Of a DNA stretch of 20,787 nt, positions 14,303-20,787 are shown piece by piece. The stretch is from Deltaproteobacteria bacterium RIFCSPLOWO2_02_56_12 (lineage in GTDB: Bacteria > Desulfobacterota > Binatia > UBA9968). Every line of letters begins with the position of its first letter. Position 1 is the first letter of the stretch. A model generated the notes under the pieces. That model saw only the letters and a program-made list of their open reading frames with translations, was not told the DNA's origin and made no database searches. The translations under genes were made by a program, and so were the position numbers. The stretch is from NCBI GenBank assembly GCA_001799045.1, contig MGRY01000037.1, positions 1 through 20,787 on the forward strand, given 5' to 3'.

Positions 14303-16798
14303 ATGAGCGAAACACAATGGAACGTCGAGGGTCAGGGGGGAAAGGGGTCCCAGGCGGAGGTCCCGGATGTGCTCCCGCTGCTACCTATCCGCGACATCGT
14401 CATCTATCCTTACATGATGCTGCCGCTCTTTGTCGGCAGGGACATGTCGATCCGAGCGGTCGAGGAGTCTCTCTCCCGCGATCGCCTCATCTTCCTCGTG
14501 GCGCAAAAAAATTCGGCCGAAGACAACCCAACACCTGATGATATCTACCGCGTAGGGACGGTAGCCTCCATCATGCGCATGCTCAAGCTGGCCGACGGCC
14601 GGGTGAAGGTCCTGGTGCAGGGCCTGTCCAAGGGAGAAGTAGAAAACTTTCTGCGTGAACGGCCTTTCTTCGAGGTAAAAATCCGCAAGGTCGTAGAGCC
14701 CGCTCTCCAAGAGGTCTCGATTGAGGTCGAGGCCTTGACGCGCAACGTCAAGGAAAAGATCGAGCAAATCCTGAACCTCAAGAACCTCCCTCCGGAAATC
14801 GTGATGGTGACCGACAATATCAGCGATCCAGGCGTGCTGGCCGACCTGGTTGCTTCCAACCTCCGCCTGAAGATCGAGGAGAGCCAAGGTATCCTCGAGA
14901 TCTTCGACCCGGTGGCACGTTTGAAAAAGGTCAACGAGCTTCTGAGTCGAGAGCTCGAGCTCTCGACTGTGCAAGCCCGCATTCAAAATCAAGCCAAGGA
15001 GGAGATGAGCAAGACCCAACGGGACTATTTCTTGCGGGAACAGCTCAAGCAAATCCAGCAGGAACTGGGCGAAGGGGATGAACGCACGGAAGAGATCAAC
15101 GATCTGAAGAAGCAGATCGAGAAGGCCAAGATGCCTTTGGAGATAAAACGGGAGTCCGAGAAACAGCTCAAACGGCTGGAACAGATGCACCCCGAGTCCT
15201 CCGAGGCTTCCCTAGTCCGCACTTACCTCGACTGGCTGGTAGACTTGCCCTGGAGCAAAAAGACCAAAGACAATCTCGACATTCAAAAGGCCAAAGAGGT
15301 CTTGGACGAGGATCACTACAATCTAGAGAAGGTCAAGGAGCGGATCCTGGAGTATCTGGCCGTCAATAAACTCAGGCGCAAGATTAAGGGCCCGATTCTC
15401 TGTTTCGTCGGGCCCCCAGGAGTCGGCAAGACTTCCCTCGGAAAGTCGATCGCCCGAGCCCTCGGGAGAAATTTCGTCCGGATCTCACTTGGAGGGATCC
15501 GTGATGAAGCGGAGATTCGCGGACACAGGCGGACCTATGTCGGAGCCTTGCCGGGCAGGATCATTCAGGGAATCAAACAGGCTGGTTCCAACAATCCGGT
15601 CTTTATGCTCGATGAGATCGACAAGGTGGGAGCCGATTTCCGTGGAGATCCATCGGCGGCCCTCCTGGAAGTGTTGGATCCTGAGCAAAACCACGCCTTC
15701 AGTGATCATTACCTGAATCTGCCGTTTGATCTCTCCAACGTGCTCTTTATTTGCACGGCCAATTTGCTCGATCCCGTCCCTGCGGCCCTTGCGGACCGCA
15801 TGGAGGTTATCCAGCTTTCCGGTTACACCAATGAGGAGAAGCTGGAAATTGCCCGCAAGTTTCTCAACCCAAGACAACTGGAGGATAACGGCATCCCGAA
15901 GGGCCATCTGGAGATCTCCGATGACGCGGTGCTGCGCATCATCTCCCAGTACACCAAAGAAGCCGGGCTAAGGAACTTGGAACGAGAGATCGCATCCATT
16001 TGCCGCAAAGTGGCGCGAAGGATCGCCGAAGAGAAAAAGGAGCCAGTCCGGGTGACCCGCGCCAATCTCCACCTGTTTTTGGGGACAGCCAAATTTCTTC
16101 CCGAGGCAGAGCAGGAAAAGCACGAGGTCGGGGTCGCGACCGGGCTTGCCTGGACGAGTGCAGGGGGAGAAGTCCTCTACGTCGAGGCCTCTCTTTCCAA
16201 GGGGCGAGGGAACCTTACCCTGACCGGCCAGCTGGGTGAAGTGATGAAGGAGTCCGCCCAGGCCGCGGTGAGCTACTCCCGTTCCCATGCAAAGAAGCTC
16301 GGCATCGAAGAAGATTTTTACCAGAAGCTGGATATCCATATCCATGTCCCGGCAGGCGCCATTCCTAAGGATGGGCCTTCGGCCGGCATCACTATGGCCA
16401 CTGCCCTGATCTCCGCCCTCACCAAACGGCCGGTGAGGTGTGACGTGGCGATGACGGGAGAGATTACTTTACGGGGCCGGGTGCTGCCAGTGGGGGGCCT
16501 CAAGGAGAAATGCCTTGCGGCCTTTCGGGCGGGAATTAGGACCATTGTCGTCCCCGACCGGAACCAGAAGGATCTCGATGAGATACCCAAACCCCTGCGA
16601 CGCAAGCTCAGCCTGGTCGTTGCCAAAAACATGTCGGATGTGCTGAAGGCAGCCCTGCTAGAAAAAATAGGTAAGATCTCCGCCGGTACCTCAATCGCTG
16701 CAAGGAAATCAAAGGGGACAAAGGGCAAACAGCGAAAGCGGGGCGAAAAACCGCTGGAAAAGGTTCGCAGGGAAAGGGTGGTTCCGCTCAGGGCCTAG
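14303..16798 (+). CDS. lon: ATP-dependent protease Lon (LonA)
   Basis: An 831-residue serine protease that degrades misfolded and regulatory proteins in the cytosol. The N-terminal LON substrate domain (about 22-225; LPLLPIRDIVIYPYMMLPLF) is followed by a coiled-coil region. The AAA+ module has Walker A GPPGVGKT (370-377) and Walker B PVFMLDEID (432-440). The protease domain has catalytic Ser693 in KDGPSAGITMATA and Lys736 in GGLKEK. The S-K spacing of 43 equals that of E. coli Lon. The last 35 residues are rich in Lys and Arg and extend beyond the usual end. The ATG is preceded by AAGGA and GAGAAG. The TAG stop abuts the thiL ATG, so the two are translationally coupled. Confidence 0.98.
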   Translation: MSETQWNVEGQGGKGSQAEVPDVLPLLPIRDIVIYPYMMLPLFVGRDMSIRAVEESLSRDRLIFLVAQKNSAEDNPTPDDIYRVGTVASIMRMLKLADGRVKVLVQGLSKGEVENFLRERPFFEVKIRKVVEPALQEVSIEVEALTRNVKEKIEQILNLKNLPPEIVMVTDNISDPGVLADLVASNLRLKIEESQGILEIFDPVARLKKVNELLSRELELSTVQARIQNQAKEEMSKTQRDYFLREQLKQIQQELGEGDERTEEINDLKKQIEKAKMPLEIKRESEKQLKRLEQMHPESSEASLVRTYLDWLVDLPWSKKTKDNLDIQKAKEVLDEDHYNLEKVKERILEYLAVNKLRRKIKGPILCFVGPPGVGKTSLGKSIARALGRNFVRISLGGIRDEAEIRGHRRTYVGALPGRIIQGIKQAGSNNPVFMLDEIDKVGADFRGDPSAALLEVLDPEQNHAFSDHYLNLPFDLSNVLFICTANLLDPVPAALADRMEVIQLSGYTNEEKLEIARKFLNPRQLEDNGIPKGHLEISDDAVLRIISQYTKEAGLRNLEREIASICRKVARRIAEEKKEPVRVTRANLHLFLGTAKFLPEAEQEKHEVGVATGLAWTSAGGEVLYVEASLSKGRGNLTLTGQLGEVMKESAQAAVSYSRSHAKKLGIEEDFYQKLDIHIHVPAGAIPKDGPSAGITMATALISALTKRPVRCDVAMTGEITLRGRVLPVGGLKEKCLAAFRAGIRTIVVPDRNQKDLDEIPKPLRRKLSLVVAKNMSDVLKAALLEKIGKISAGTSIAARKSKGTKGKQRKRGEKPLEKVRRERVVPLRA

Positions 16799-17791
16799 AT
16801 GCTGCTAAAGGAGCTAGGCGAGTTTGGCCTGATCGAGAGGATTCGTCGGGCCACCCCAACCGGCCGAGGGGTGCGTATCGGGATCGGGGATGATGCCGCG
16901 TGGTTAGAGGCCAGGAATCATTCCTTTCTCATCACGTCAGATCTCCTCATTGAAGGGATCCACTTCGAGCTCAAATGGACCTCATTCTACGCCCTGGGTT
17001 ATAAGACCCTTGCCGTGAACATAAGCGACTTGGCGGCCATGGGAACAAGCCCCGCCTACCTGATCCTTTCCCTGGGAATCCCTGTTGACTTTAAGACCGA
17101 GGATGTAGAAGAATTCTACCGGGGAATCAGGGCCCTTGCGTCCCGCAGCGGGGTGTCCTTAGTAGGAGGGGACACGAGCGCGTCAAGGCGTTTTTTCATC
17201 AGCGCCTCTCTGGTTGGTCACTCTCCGTATCGGCCTATTACTCGAGGCGGGGGAAAGGTGGGAGACGATCTCTACGTTACCGGGACTCTAGGAGACTCCG
17301 CCCTGGGACTGAAACTCCTGAAGAAAAGAGGGGCCCGAGCAAAGGAGAAATTTTCCTATCTTATCTCGCGCCATCTCTTTCCGAGCGCCCGTGTCAAGGC
17401 AGGAACCACTCTAGCCCGGGAGCGGCTCGCCAAAGCCATGATCGACGTGAGTGACGGGTTGCTTCAAGATCTGAACCACCTATGCAAAGCAAGCGGGATC
17501 GGCGCAGTCATCTACGAGGAAGCCCTACCTCTCTCCCGCGCCTATCGGACCGTTGCCGGGAAAAAAGGTCCCCTTTATGCGCTTACCGGGGGAGAGGACT
17601 ACGAACTCCTCTTTTGTCTGCGGCGGCGGGACCGCAATCGCCTGGAAAAAATCAAGAAACGGCTGGGAGTCCCCATAACCCGTATCGGCAAATGTGTTCC
17701 CGCTCGCGAAGGGACAAAAGTTATCAACCGGAAAGGGGAGCAGCGATCCATCTCTGTGACCGGCTACGATCATTTCAGAAATAAACGCTAA
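16799..17791 (+). CDS. thiL: Thiamine-monophosphate kinase ThiL
   Basis: A 330-residue ATP-dependent kinase that converts thiamine phosphate to the active cofactor thiamine diphosphate. It belongs to the PurM/ThiL superfamily. Visible signatures are ELGEFGLIERI at the start, the metal/ATP motif IGIGDDAAW (27-35), ITSDLLIEGIHF (45-56), the glycine-rich helix KTLAVNISDLAAMGTSPAY, SLVGGDTSAS, AMIDVSDGLLQDL and LTGGEDYELLF. All usual acidic metal ligands are present. The ATG follows the lon stop codon without a gap, with AGGG just inside lon. Genes for other thiamine steps are not in the window. Confidence 0.95.
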   Translation: MLLKELGEFGLIERIRRATPTGRGVRIGIGDDAAWLEARNHSFLITSDLLIEGIHFELKWTSFYALGYKTLAVNISDLAAMGTSPAYLILSLGIPVDFKTEDVEEFYRGIRALASRSGVSLVGGDTSASRRFFISASLVGHSPYRPITRGGGKVGDDLYVTGTLGDSALGLKLLKKRGARAKEKFSYLISRHLFPSARVKAGTTLARERLAKAMIDVSDGLLQDLNHLCKASGIGAVIYEEALPLSRAYRTVAGKKGPLYALTGGEDYELLFCLRRRDRNRLEKIKKRLGVPITRIGKCVPAREGTKVINRKGEQRSISVTGYDHFRNKR

Positions 17792-17858
17792 TCTCCACTC
17801 TCCCAAAATATGCCAAAGGTTGACGGTCCGATGCCCGGGCCAAGATAGGTAGCAAAAG

Positions 17859-18608
17859 ATGGAAGCACAGATACTAGCAGAGCTTTTGGAAAGGGTCCGG
17901 CGCGGCCGGGTGAGCGTCCGGCAGGCCCTGGAAAAGCTACGCCATCTACCCTTCGAGGATCTGGGGTTTGCCAAGGTGGACCACCACCGAGCGCTCAGGC
18001 AAGGCTTCCCCGAAGTCATCCTGGGAGAAGGAAAAGAACCCTCTCAGATCGCCGCCATTGCGCGGGCCATGCAGCGGCGCCGGGCGAACGTGCTGATCAC
18101 CCGGCTCGCGCCAGAAAAAATGGCTAAGCTCAGAAAACAAATCAAGGGGCTGCGTTATCACCCCAGGGCGCGCGTGGCAACCTGGGTTGGAGGAGCAATC
18201 CGCGTGCGCGGACGGGGCGTGATCCTGATCGTTTGCGCGGGAACCTCGGATATCCCCGTAGCGGAAGAGGCGGCGTTGACGGGGGAGATCATGGGCAACC
18301 GGGTGGAGCGGCTCTTCGATGTCGGGGTCGCCGGCATTCACCGCCTCCTGGAGAACCGCGCAAGACTGTTTTCGGCTTCCGTCCTTATTGTGGTCGCTGG
18401 CATGGAAGGGGCCTTGCCCAGCGTGGTTGCCGGCTTGGTGGACAAACCGGTGATTGCCGTCCCCACAAGTGTCGGCTACGGGGCCAGCTTCCAGGGAGTC
18501 TCCGCCCTTTTGGGGATGCTCAACTCCTGCGCCGCCGGCGTCACTGTAGTCAATATCGATAATGGATTCGGAGCGGCCTTTGCAGCCAGCCTCATCAATC
18601 GGGTATAA
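17859..18608 (+). CDS. larB: Nickel-pincer cofactor biosynthesis protein LarB
   Basis: A 249-residue protein of the LarB family (AIR-carboxylase-like, PurE-related C-terminal domain). LarB carboxylates and hydrolyses nicotinic acid adenine dinucleotide to pyridinium-3,5-biscarboxylate mononucleotide, the first step to the nickel pincer of lactate racemase-type enzymes. Visible are the basic N-terminus with the LRHLPFEDLGFAKVDHHRAL segment, GFPEVILGEGK, VCAGTSDIPVAEEAALT, VVAGMEGALPSVVAGLVDKP, and the C-terminal NSCAAGVTVVNIDNGFGAA with the presumed catalytic Cys224. LarC and LarE are not encoded here. It lies 67 bp after thiL and its stop is 5 nt before the next frame. The ribosome-binding site (AGGT) is weak. 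Confidence 0.93.
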   Translation: MEAQILAELLERVRRGRVSVRQALEKLRHLPFEDLGFAKVDHHRALRQGFPEVILGEGKEPSQIAAIARAMQRRRANVLITRLAPEKMAKLRKQIKGLRYHPRARVATWVGGAIRVRGRGVILIVCAGTSDIPVAEEAALTGEIMGNRVERLFDVGVAGIHRLLENRARLFSASVLIVVAGMEGALPSVVAGLVDKPVIAVPTSVGYGASFQGVSALLGMLNSCAAGVTVVNIDNGFGAAFAASLINRV

Positions 18609-18613
18609 GTTCA

Positions 18614-18934
18614 TTGCCTAACCAGTGTTTTCACTGCGGCAGAGAGGTAAGGGAGACGATGCATACCCAAAAGGGATACCGGGTCGATTACTATCTGCTT
18701 CATACCGGCCGGACAGAATGGGCCTCGCTCAATGATCCCAAAGACGACGCTCCTCCGCTTCGCTACCTGCGACTGAGCAATCCGGTAGACATCATTAGCT
18801 GCATTGAATGTTATGCCGATCCACAAATTAAAAAACGGCTGGAAGAAGACTTCAGCGGATTGGCCGCCATTCTCGATGAAGAGGAGATAAAAGCCTGGAA
18901 AAAAAATCTTGGCCGTCAACCTGATCATGGATAA
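18614..18934 (+). CDS. Small CxxC-pair (zinc-ribbon-like) protein of unknown function
   Basis: A 106-residue frame that I cannot assign to a named family. It has CFHC at residues 5-8 and CIEC near 63-66, a spacing that could bind one zinc ion. Between them are YRVDYYLLHTGRTEWASLND and a PLRYLRLSNPVDII segment. The C-terminal third is acidic and helical (EEDFSGLAAILDEEEIKAWK). The start is TTG, 5 nt after the larB stop; the next Met (16) would lose the first CxxC, so TTG is preferred. No good ribosome-binding site is seen, which suggests coupling to larB. Its end overlaps the archease start by 8 bp, an arrangement expected of real co-translated genes. Confidence 0.75.
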   Translation: MPNQCFHCGREVRETMHTQKGYRVDYYLLHTGRTEWASLNDPKDDAPPLRYLRLSNPVDIISCIECYADPQIKKRLEEDFSGLAAILDEEEIKAWKKNLGRQPDHG

Positions 18935-19352
18935 TCCAAAGCAATACCGTATTTTGACCCGTTCCTCGGACCTGGCAATAAAAGTCTTTGGCAAGACTCA
19001 AGCGGAGCTGTTCGCCAACTCGGCCTTTGCCCTTTTTGACCTGATGACGGATGTCGAGAAGGTGGAGGTGCGCGATCACCTTACCTTAGAGGTGGAAGGG
19101 ACGGATCGCGACGACCTGATGGTGAACTGGATGCGCGAACTCCTTTATCTCTTCCAGGGGAGCGGCTATCTCCTGAAACAGTTTCAAGTGCTCGAGGCGA
19201 GGGATACTTACGTCCGGGGGAAAGTGAGCGGGGAAAAATATGACCCCGATCGCCACGAGGTCCGGCGGGAATTCCGTTCGGTGGTCTACGACCAAAGCCG
19301 GATGGAAAAGACCGGGGATCAGTGGACGGCTCAGGTGATCTTCGAGCTCTGA
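18927..19352 (+). CDS. Archease-family protein (divergent)
   Basis: A 141-residue protein of archease length. Archease is the cofactor that activates the RNA ligase RtcB by promoting its guanylylation. Visible family features are KVFGKTQAELFANSAFALFDLMTD, the acidic middle LEVEGTDRDDLMVNWMRELL, and the GEKYDPDRHEVRREFRSVVY segment. Substitutions are notable: the canonical HTAD near the N-terminus reads RSSD, the Thr-x-His segment reads VYDQS, and the penultimate Asp of the C-terminal PDL/LDI motif is Glu (VIFEL). The ATG at 18927 was chosen over an in-frame TTG at 18909 because it overlaps the preceding stop (ATGGATAA) and matches family starts. No rtcB is in the window. Confidence 0.82.
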   Translation: MDNPKQYRILTRSSDLAIKVFGKTQAELFANSAFALFDLMTDVEKVEVRDHLTLEVEGTDRDDLMVNWMRELLYLFQGSGYLLKQFQVLEARDTYVRGKVSGEKYDPDRHEVRREFRSVVYDQSRMEKTGDQWTAQVIFEL

Positions 19353-19357
19353 GAAAA

Positions 19358-20761
19358 ATGGCGCAGCCGATCGAAAGCGAATTCGAAGGGACCGCCTTAG
19401 TGGCCGATCCCATTCACCGCTATATCCAGTTCACGGTGCCACTGAAAAAAGGGGAGGTCGCGGAGAAAAACATCATCGATTCCCCTTGGGCTCAAAGACT
19501 GCGCTACATCTGCCAGCTCCAGAGCGCCCGCTGGGTTTTTCCCTCGGCGGAGCACAGCCGCTTCCAACATTCCCTGGGGGCGATGCACCTGGCGGGGAAT
19601 TTTGCCCGACACCTCTATCCTTCACTGCGACGGATTTTAGGAAACGACTGTCCCTCCGCCGCTTTTATCGAAGAGTACATGAGAATCACCGGACTGCTCC
19701 ACGACGTCGGTCACGGCCCGTTCGGTCACTTCTTTGACGACAATTTTCTGCTGGATTTCGGAATCACCCACGAAGATATAGGCCAGACCATCATCCAGGA
19801 CGAGCTGGGGGATTTGATTCGCCAGCTGCGCCGCAGCCCCAGCGGCCCCTTTGCTTCGGGGGAAGAGCTGCGGCCTGAGGATATCGCCTTTCCCATCAAA
19901 AAGGACGGCAAGGACGATCACCGCAAGCCCAAGTGGCTGAGGCTGCTTCAACCCTTAACCAGCGGAATTTTTACCTTCGATAATCTCGACTATGTTGCGC
20001 GCGACTCTTACATGTGTGGCGTGGCCATAGGACCTGTCGACCGCGATCGGCTCATCCACTATAGCTTCTTTTCCCCCAAGGGACTCACCCTACATAAGGC
20101 CGGTAATGCCGCTCTGACGATGTTCTTGAATGCCCGGCTCTACCTTTATACGAATGTCTACTATCACCGGACCACCCGCGCCATCGATCTCCACCTGAGG
20201 GAGATTTTCCCTGAGACCATGAAGACGATCTTCCCGGGCAACCCGCTGGAGCACATGGAGAAGTACCTCCACCTCACCGATTGGTCCCTGTTGGAGGAGG
20301 TTTCGCGCTGGCGCCACGGCAAAGGCTCAAACAAAGCGCTGGCGCGCGAGTGGGGAAGAATTCTGGGCCGTGATATCAAGTGGAAGATGGCCTATGACCG
20401 GACCCTATCGCTGAACGAACTCCGCTATGGCATGGCCCTGATCCAGGATGCCGACTGGGAGAAGCGGATCAGGACGGCGCTTCCTCCCTCTGCTCGTGAT
20501 GTGGTATTTCGCGTTGATATGGCAACCCAAGATCCCAGGCCGGAGAGCCCTTTCGCCATGGGAAAGAAACAGATTTATATCTTCGATCCCTCGACCGGCA
20601 AGATCGAGAAAGAATCCCTCTCCGAGCTTTTCGAGTTCATCCCTGCCAAGGTGGTCCAATTTCGGGTCTTCGCCCTGGATCATGAAAACGACCGCCTGCT
20701 CGCCGATGTGGCGGAGGCGACCTTGAAGGGCAGCTCTCCTGCGGTGAAGACGAGTGTATAA
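19358..20761 (+). CDS. HD-domain phosphohydrolase, SAMHD1/dGTPase-like
   Basis: A 467-residue protein from the ATG at 19358; an in-frame GTG at 19322 would lie inside the archease gene. Family hallmarks: DPIHRYIQF (18-26), TGLLHDVGHGPFGH with His115-Asp116, the earlier histidine in RFQHSLG (His71), and the last ligand in FDNLDYVARD (Asp211). Together these form the H...HD...D metal site. The N-terminal DPIH and SRFQHSLGAMHLA match COG1078-type proteins related to SAMHD1 and dNTP triphosphohydrolases. The substrate is not proven; dNTPs are the most likely. The gap to archease is 5 nt, so the two are co-transcribed and probably coupled. The last 26 bases of the window after its stop show nothing. 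Confidence 0.9.
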   Translation: MAQPIESEFEGTALVADPIHRYIQFTVPLKKGEVAEKNIIDSPWAQRLRYICQLQSARWVFPSAEHSRFQHSLGAMHLAGNFARHLYPSLRRILGNDCPSAAFIEEYMRITGLLHDVGHGPFGHFFDDNFLLDFGITHEDIGQTIIQDELGDLIRQLRRSPSGPFASGEELRPEDIAFPIKKDGKDDHRKPKWLRLLQPLTSGIFTFDNLDYVARDSYMCGVAIGPVDRDRLIHYSFFSPKGLTLHKAGNAALTMFLNARLYLYTNVYYHRTTRAIDLHLREIFPETMKTIFPGNPLEHMEKYLHLTDWSLLEEVSRWRHGKGSNKALAREWGRILGRDIKWKMAYDRTLSLNELRYGMALIQDADWEKRIRTALPPSARDVVFRVDMATQDPRPESPFAMGKKQIYIFDPSTGKIEKESLSELFEFIPAKVVQFRVFALDHENDRLLADVAEATLKGSSPAVKTSV

Positions 20762-20787
20762 AGGAAAACCCACGAAAATCCCGCTGC

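Noticed and set aside
14381..15190. 269-codon minus-strand frame opposite lon
   Set aside because: It is the mirror of a highly conserved Lon region, Leu-rich by codon complementarity, with no family features.
17820..17840. TTGACGGT-CCGA-TGCCC in the thiL-larB gap, resembling the start of the element at 6490
   Set aside because: The match is short with a gap, and no matching right arm is seen; it may be chance. It would count only if a genome search shows a family.
17946..18614. 222-codon minus-strand frame opposite larB
   Set aside because: It is antisense to a clear LarB with matching motifs and has no supporting start context.
18909..18926. TTG start giving a six-residue longer archease
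   Set aside because: The ATG at 18927 overlaps the previous stop and matches the family's short N-terminus.
19322..19357. GTG start for the HD protein inside archease
   Set aside because: It adds 12 unrelated residues and needs a 31-bp overlap; the ATG 5 nt after the archease stop is better.

Overview
Taxonomy. All recognisable genes are bacterial, and by eye the base composition is balanced to slightly GC-rich. PilB, PilC, a PilS/PilR-type regulator and a PilA whose N-terminus resembles Geobacter pilins sit next to recO, ppdK, grpE-dnaK-dnaJ, lon, thiL and larB. This suits a Desulfobacterota ('Deltaproteobacteria')-like or neighbouring uncultured phylum (NC10, Methylomirabilota-like). That placement is inference from gene content; no rRNA or marker comparison was possible. 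I see no phage, insertion sequence, CRISPR array, tRNA or rRNA.

Layout. Genes up to about 10.17 kb lie on the minus strand and genes from 10.33 kb on the plus strand, diverging from a 155-bp intergenic region. Minus strand, in transcription order: recO-ppdK; a noncoding stretch with palindromes and a strong sigma70-type promoter; pilB; a 7-bp-period repeat block; pilC; a fused PilS/PilR-like regulator; a terminator; a sigma54-type promoter; pilA; a terminator; and the 5' part of a YfhO-like membrane protein that runs off the left edge. Plus strand: grpE, dnaK, an intercistronic hairpin, dnaJ, then lon-thiL-larB, a small CxxC protein, a divergent archease and an HD-domain phosphohydrolase. The last three are separated by 5-nt gaps or an 8-bp overlap.

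How the genes work together. pilB (assembly ATPase), pilC (platform) and pilA (major pilin) form a core type IV pilus set. The regulator between pilC and pilA is the most unusual feature. It joins a PilS-like six-helix membrane sensor and PAS domain directly to a sigma54 AAA+ activator and Fis-type HTH, with no histidine kinase, ATPase or receiver domain. A GG-N10-GC sigma54 promoter lies in front of pilA, so the whole circuit (membrane sensor-activator, promoter, pilin) appears to be contained here as a one-component system. The plus-strand half is proteostasis (GrpE/DnaK/DnaJ, Lon) followed by cofactor genes (ThiL, LarB) and a possible RNA-repair or nucleotide module (archease, HD hydrolase).

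Other points to check: no hrcA or CIRCE element beside grpE; no pilT between pilB and pilC; heptad repeats in opposed orientation between pilB and pilC; and motif substitutions in the archease.
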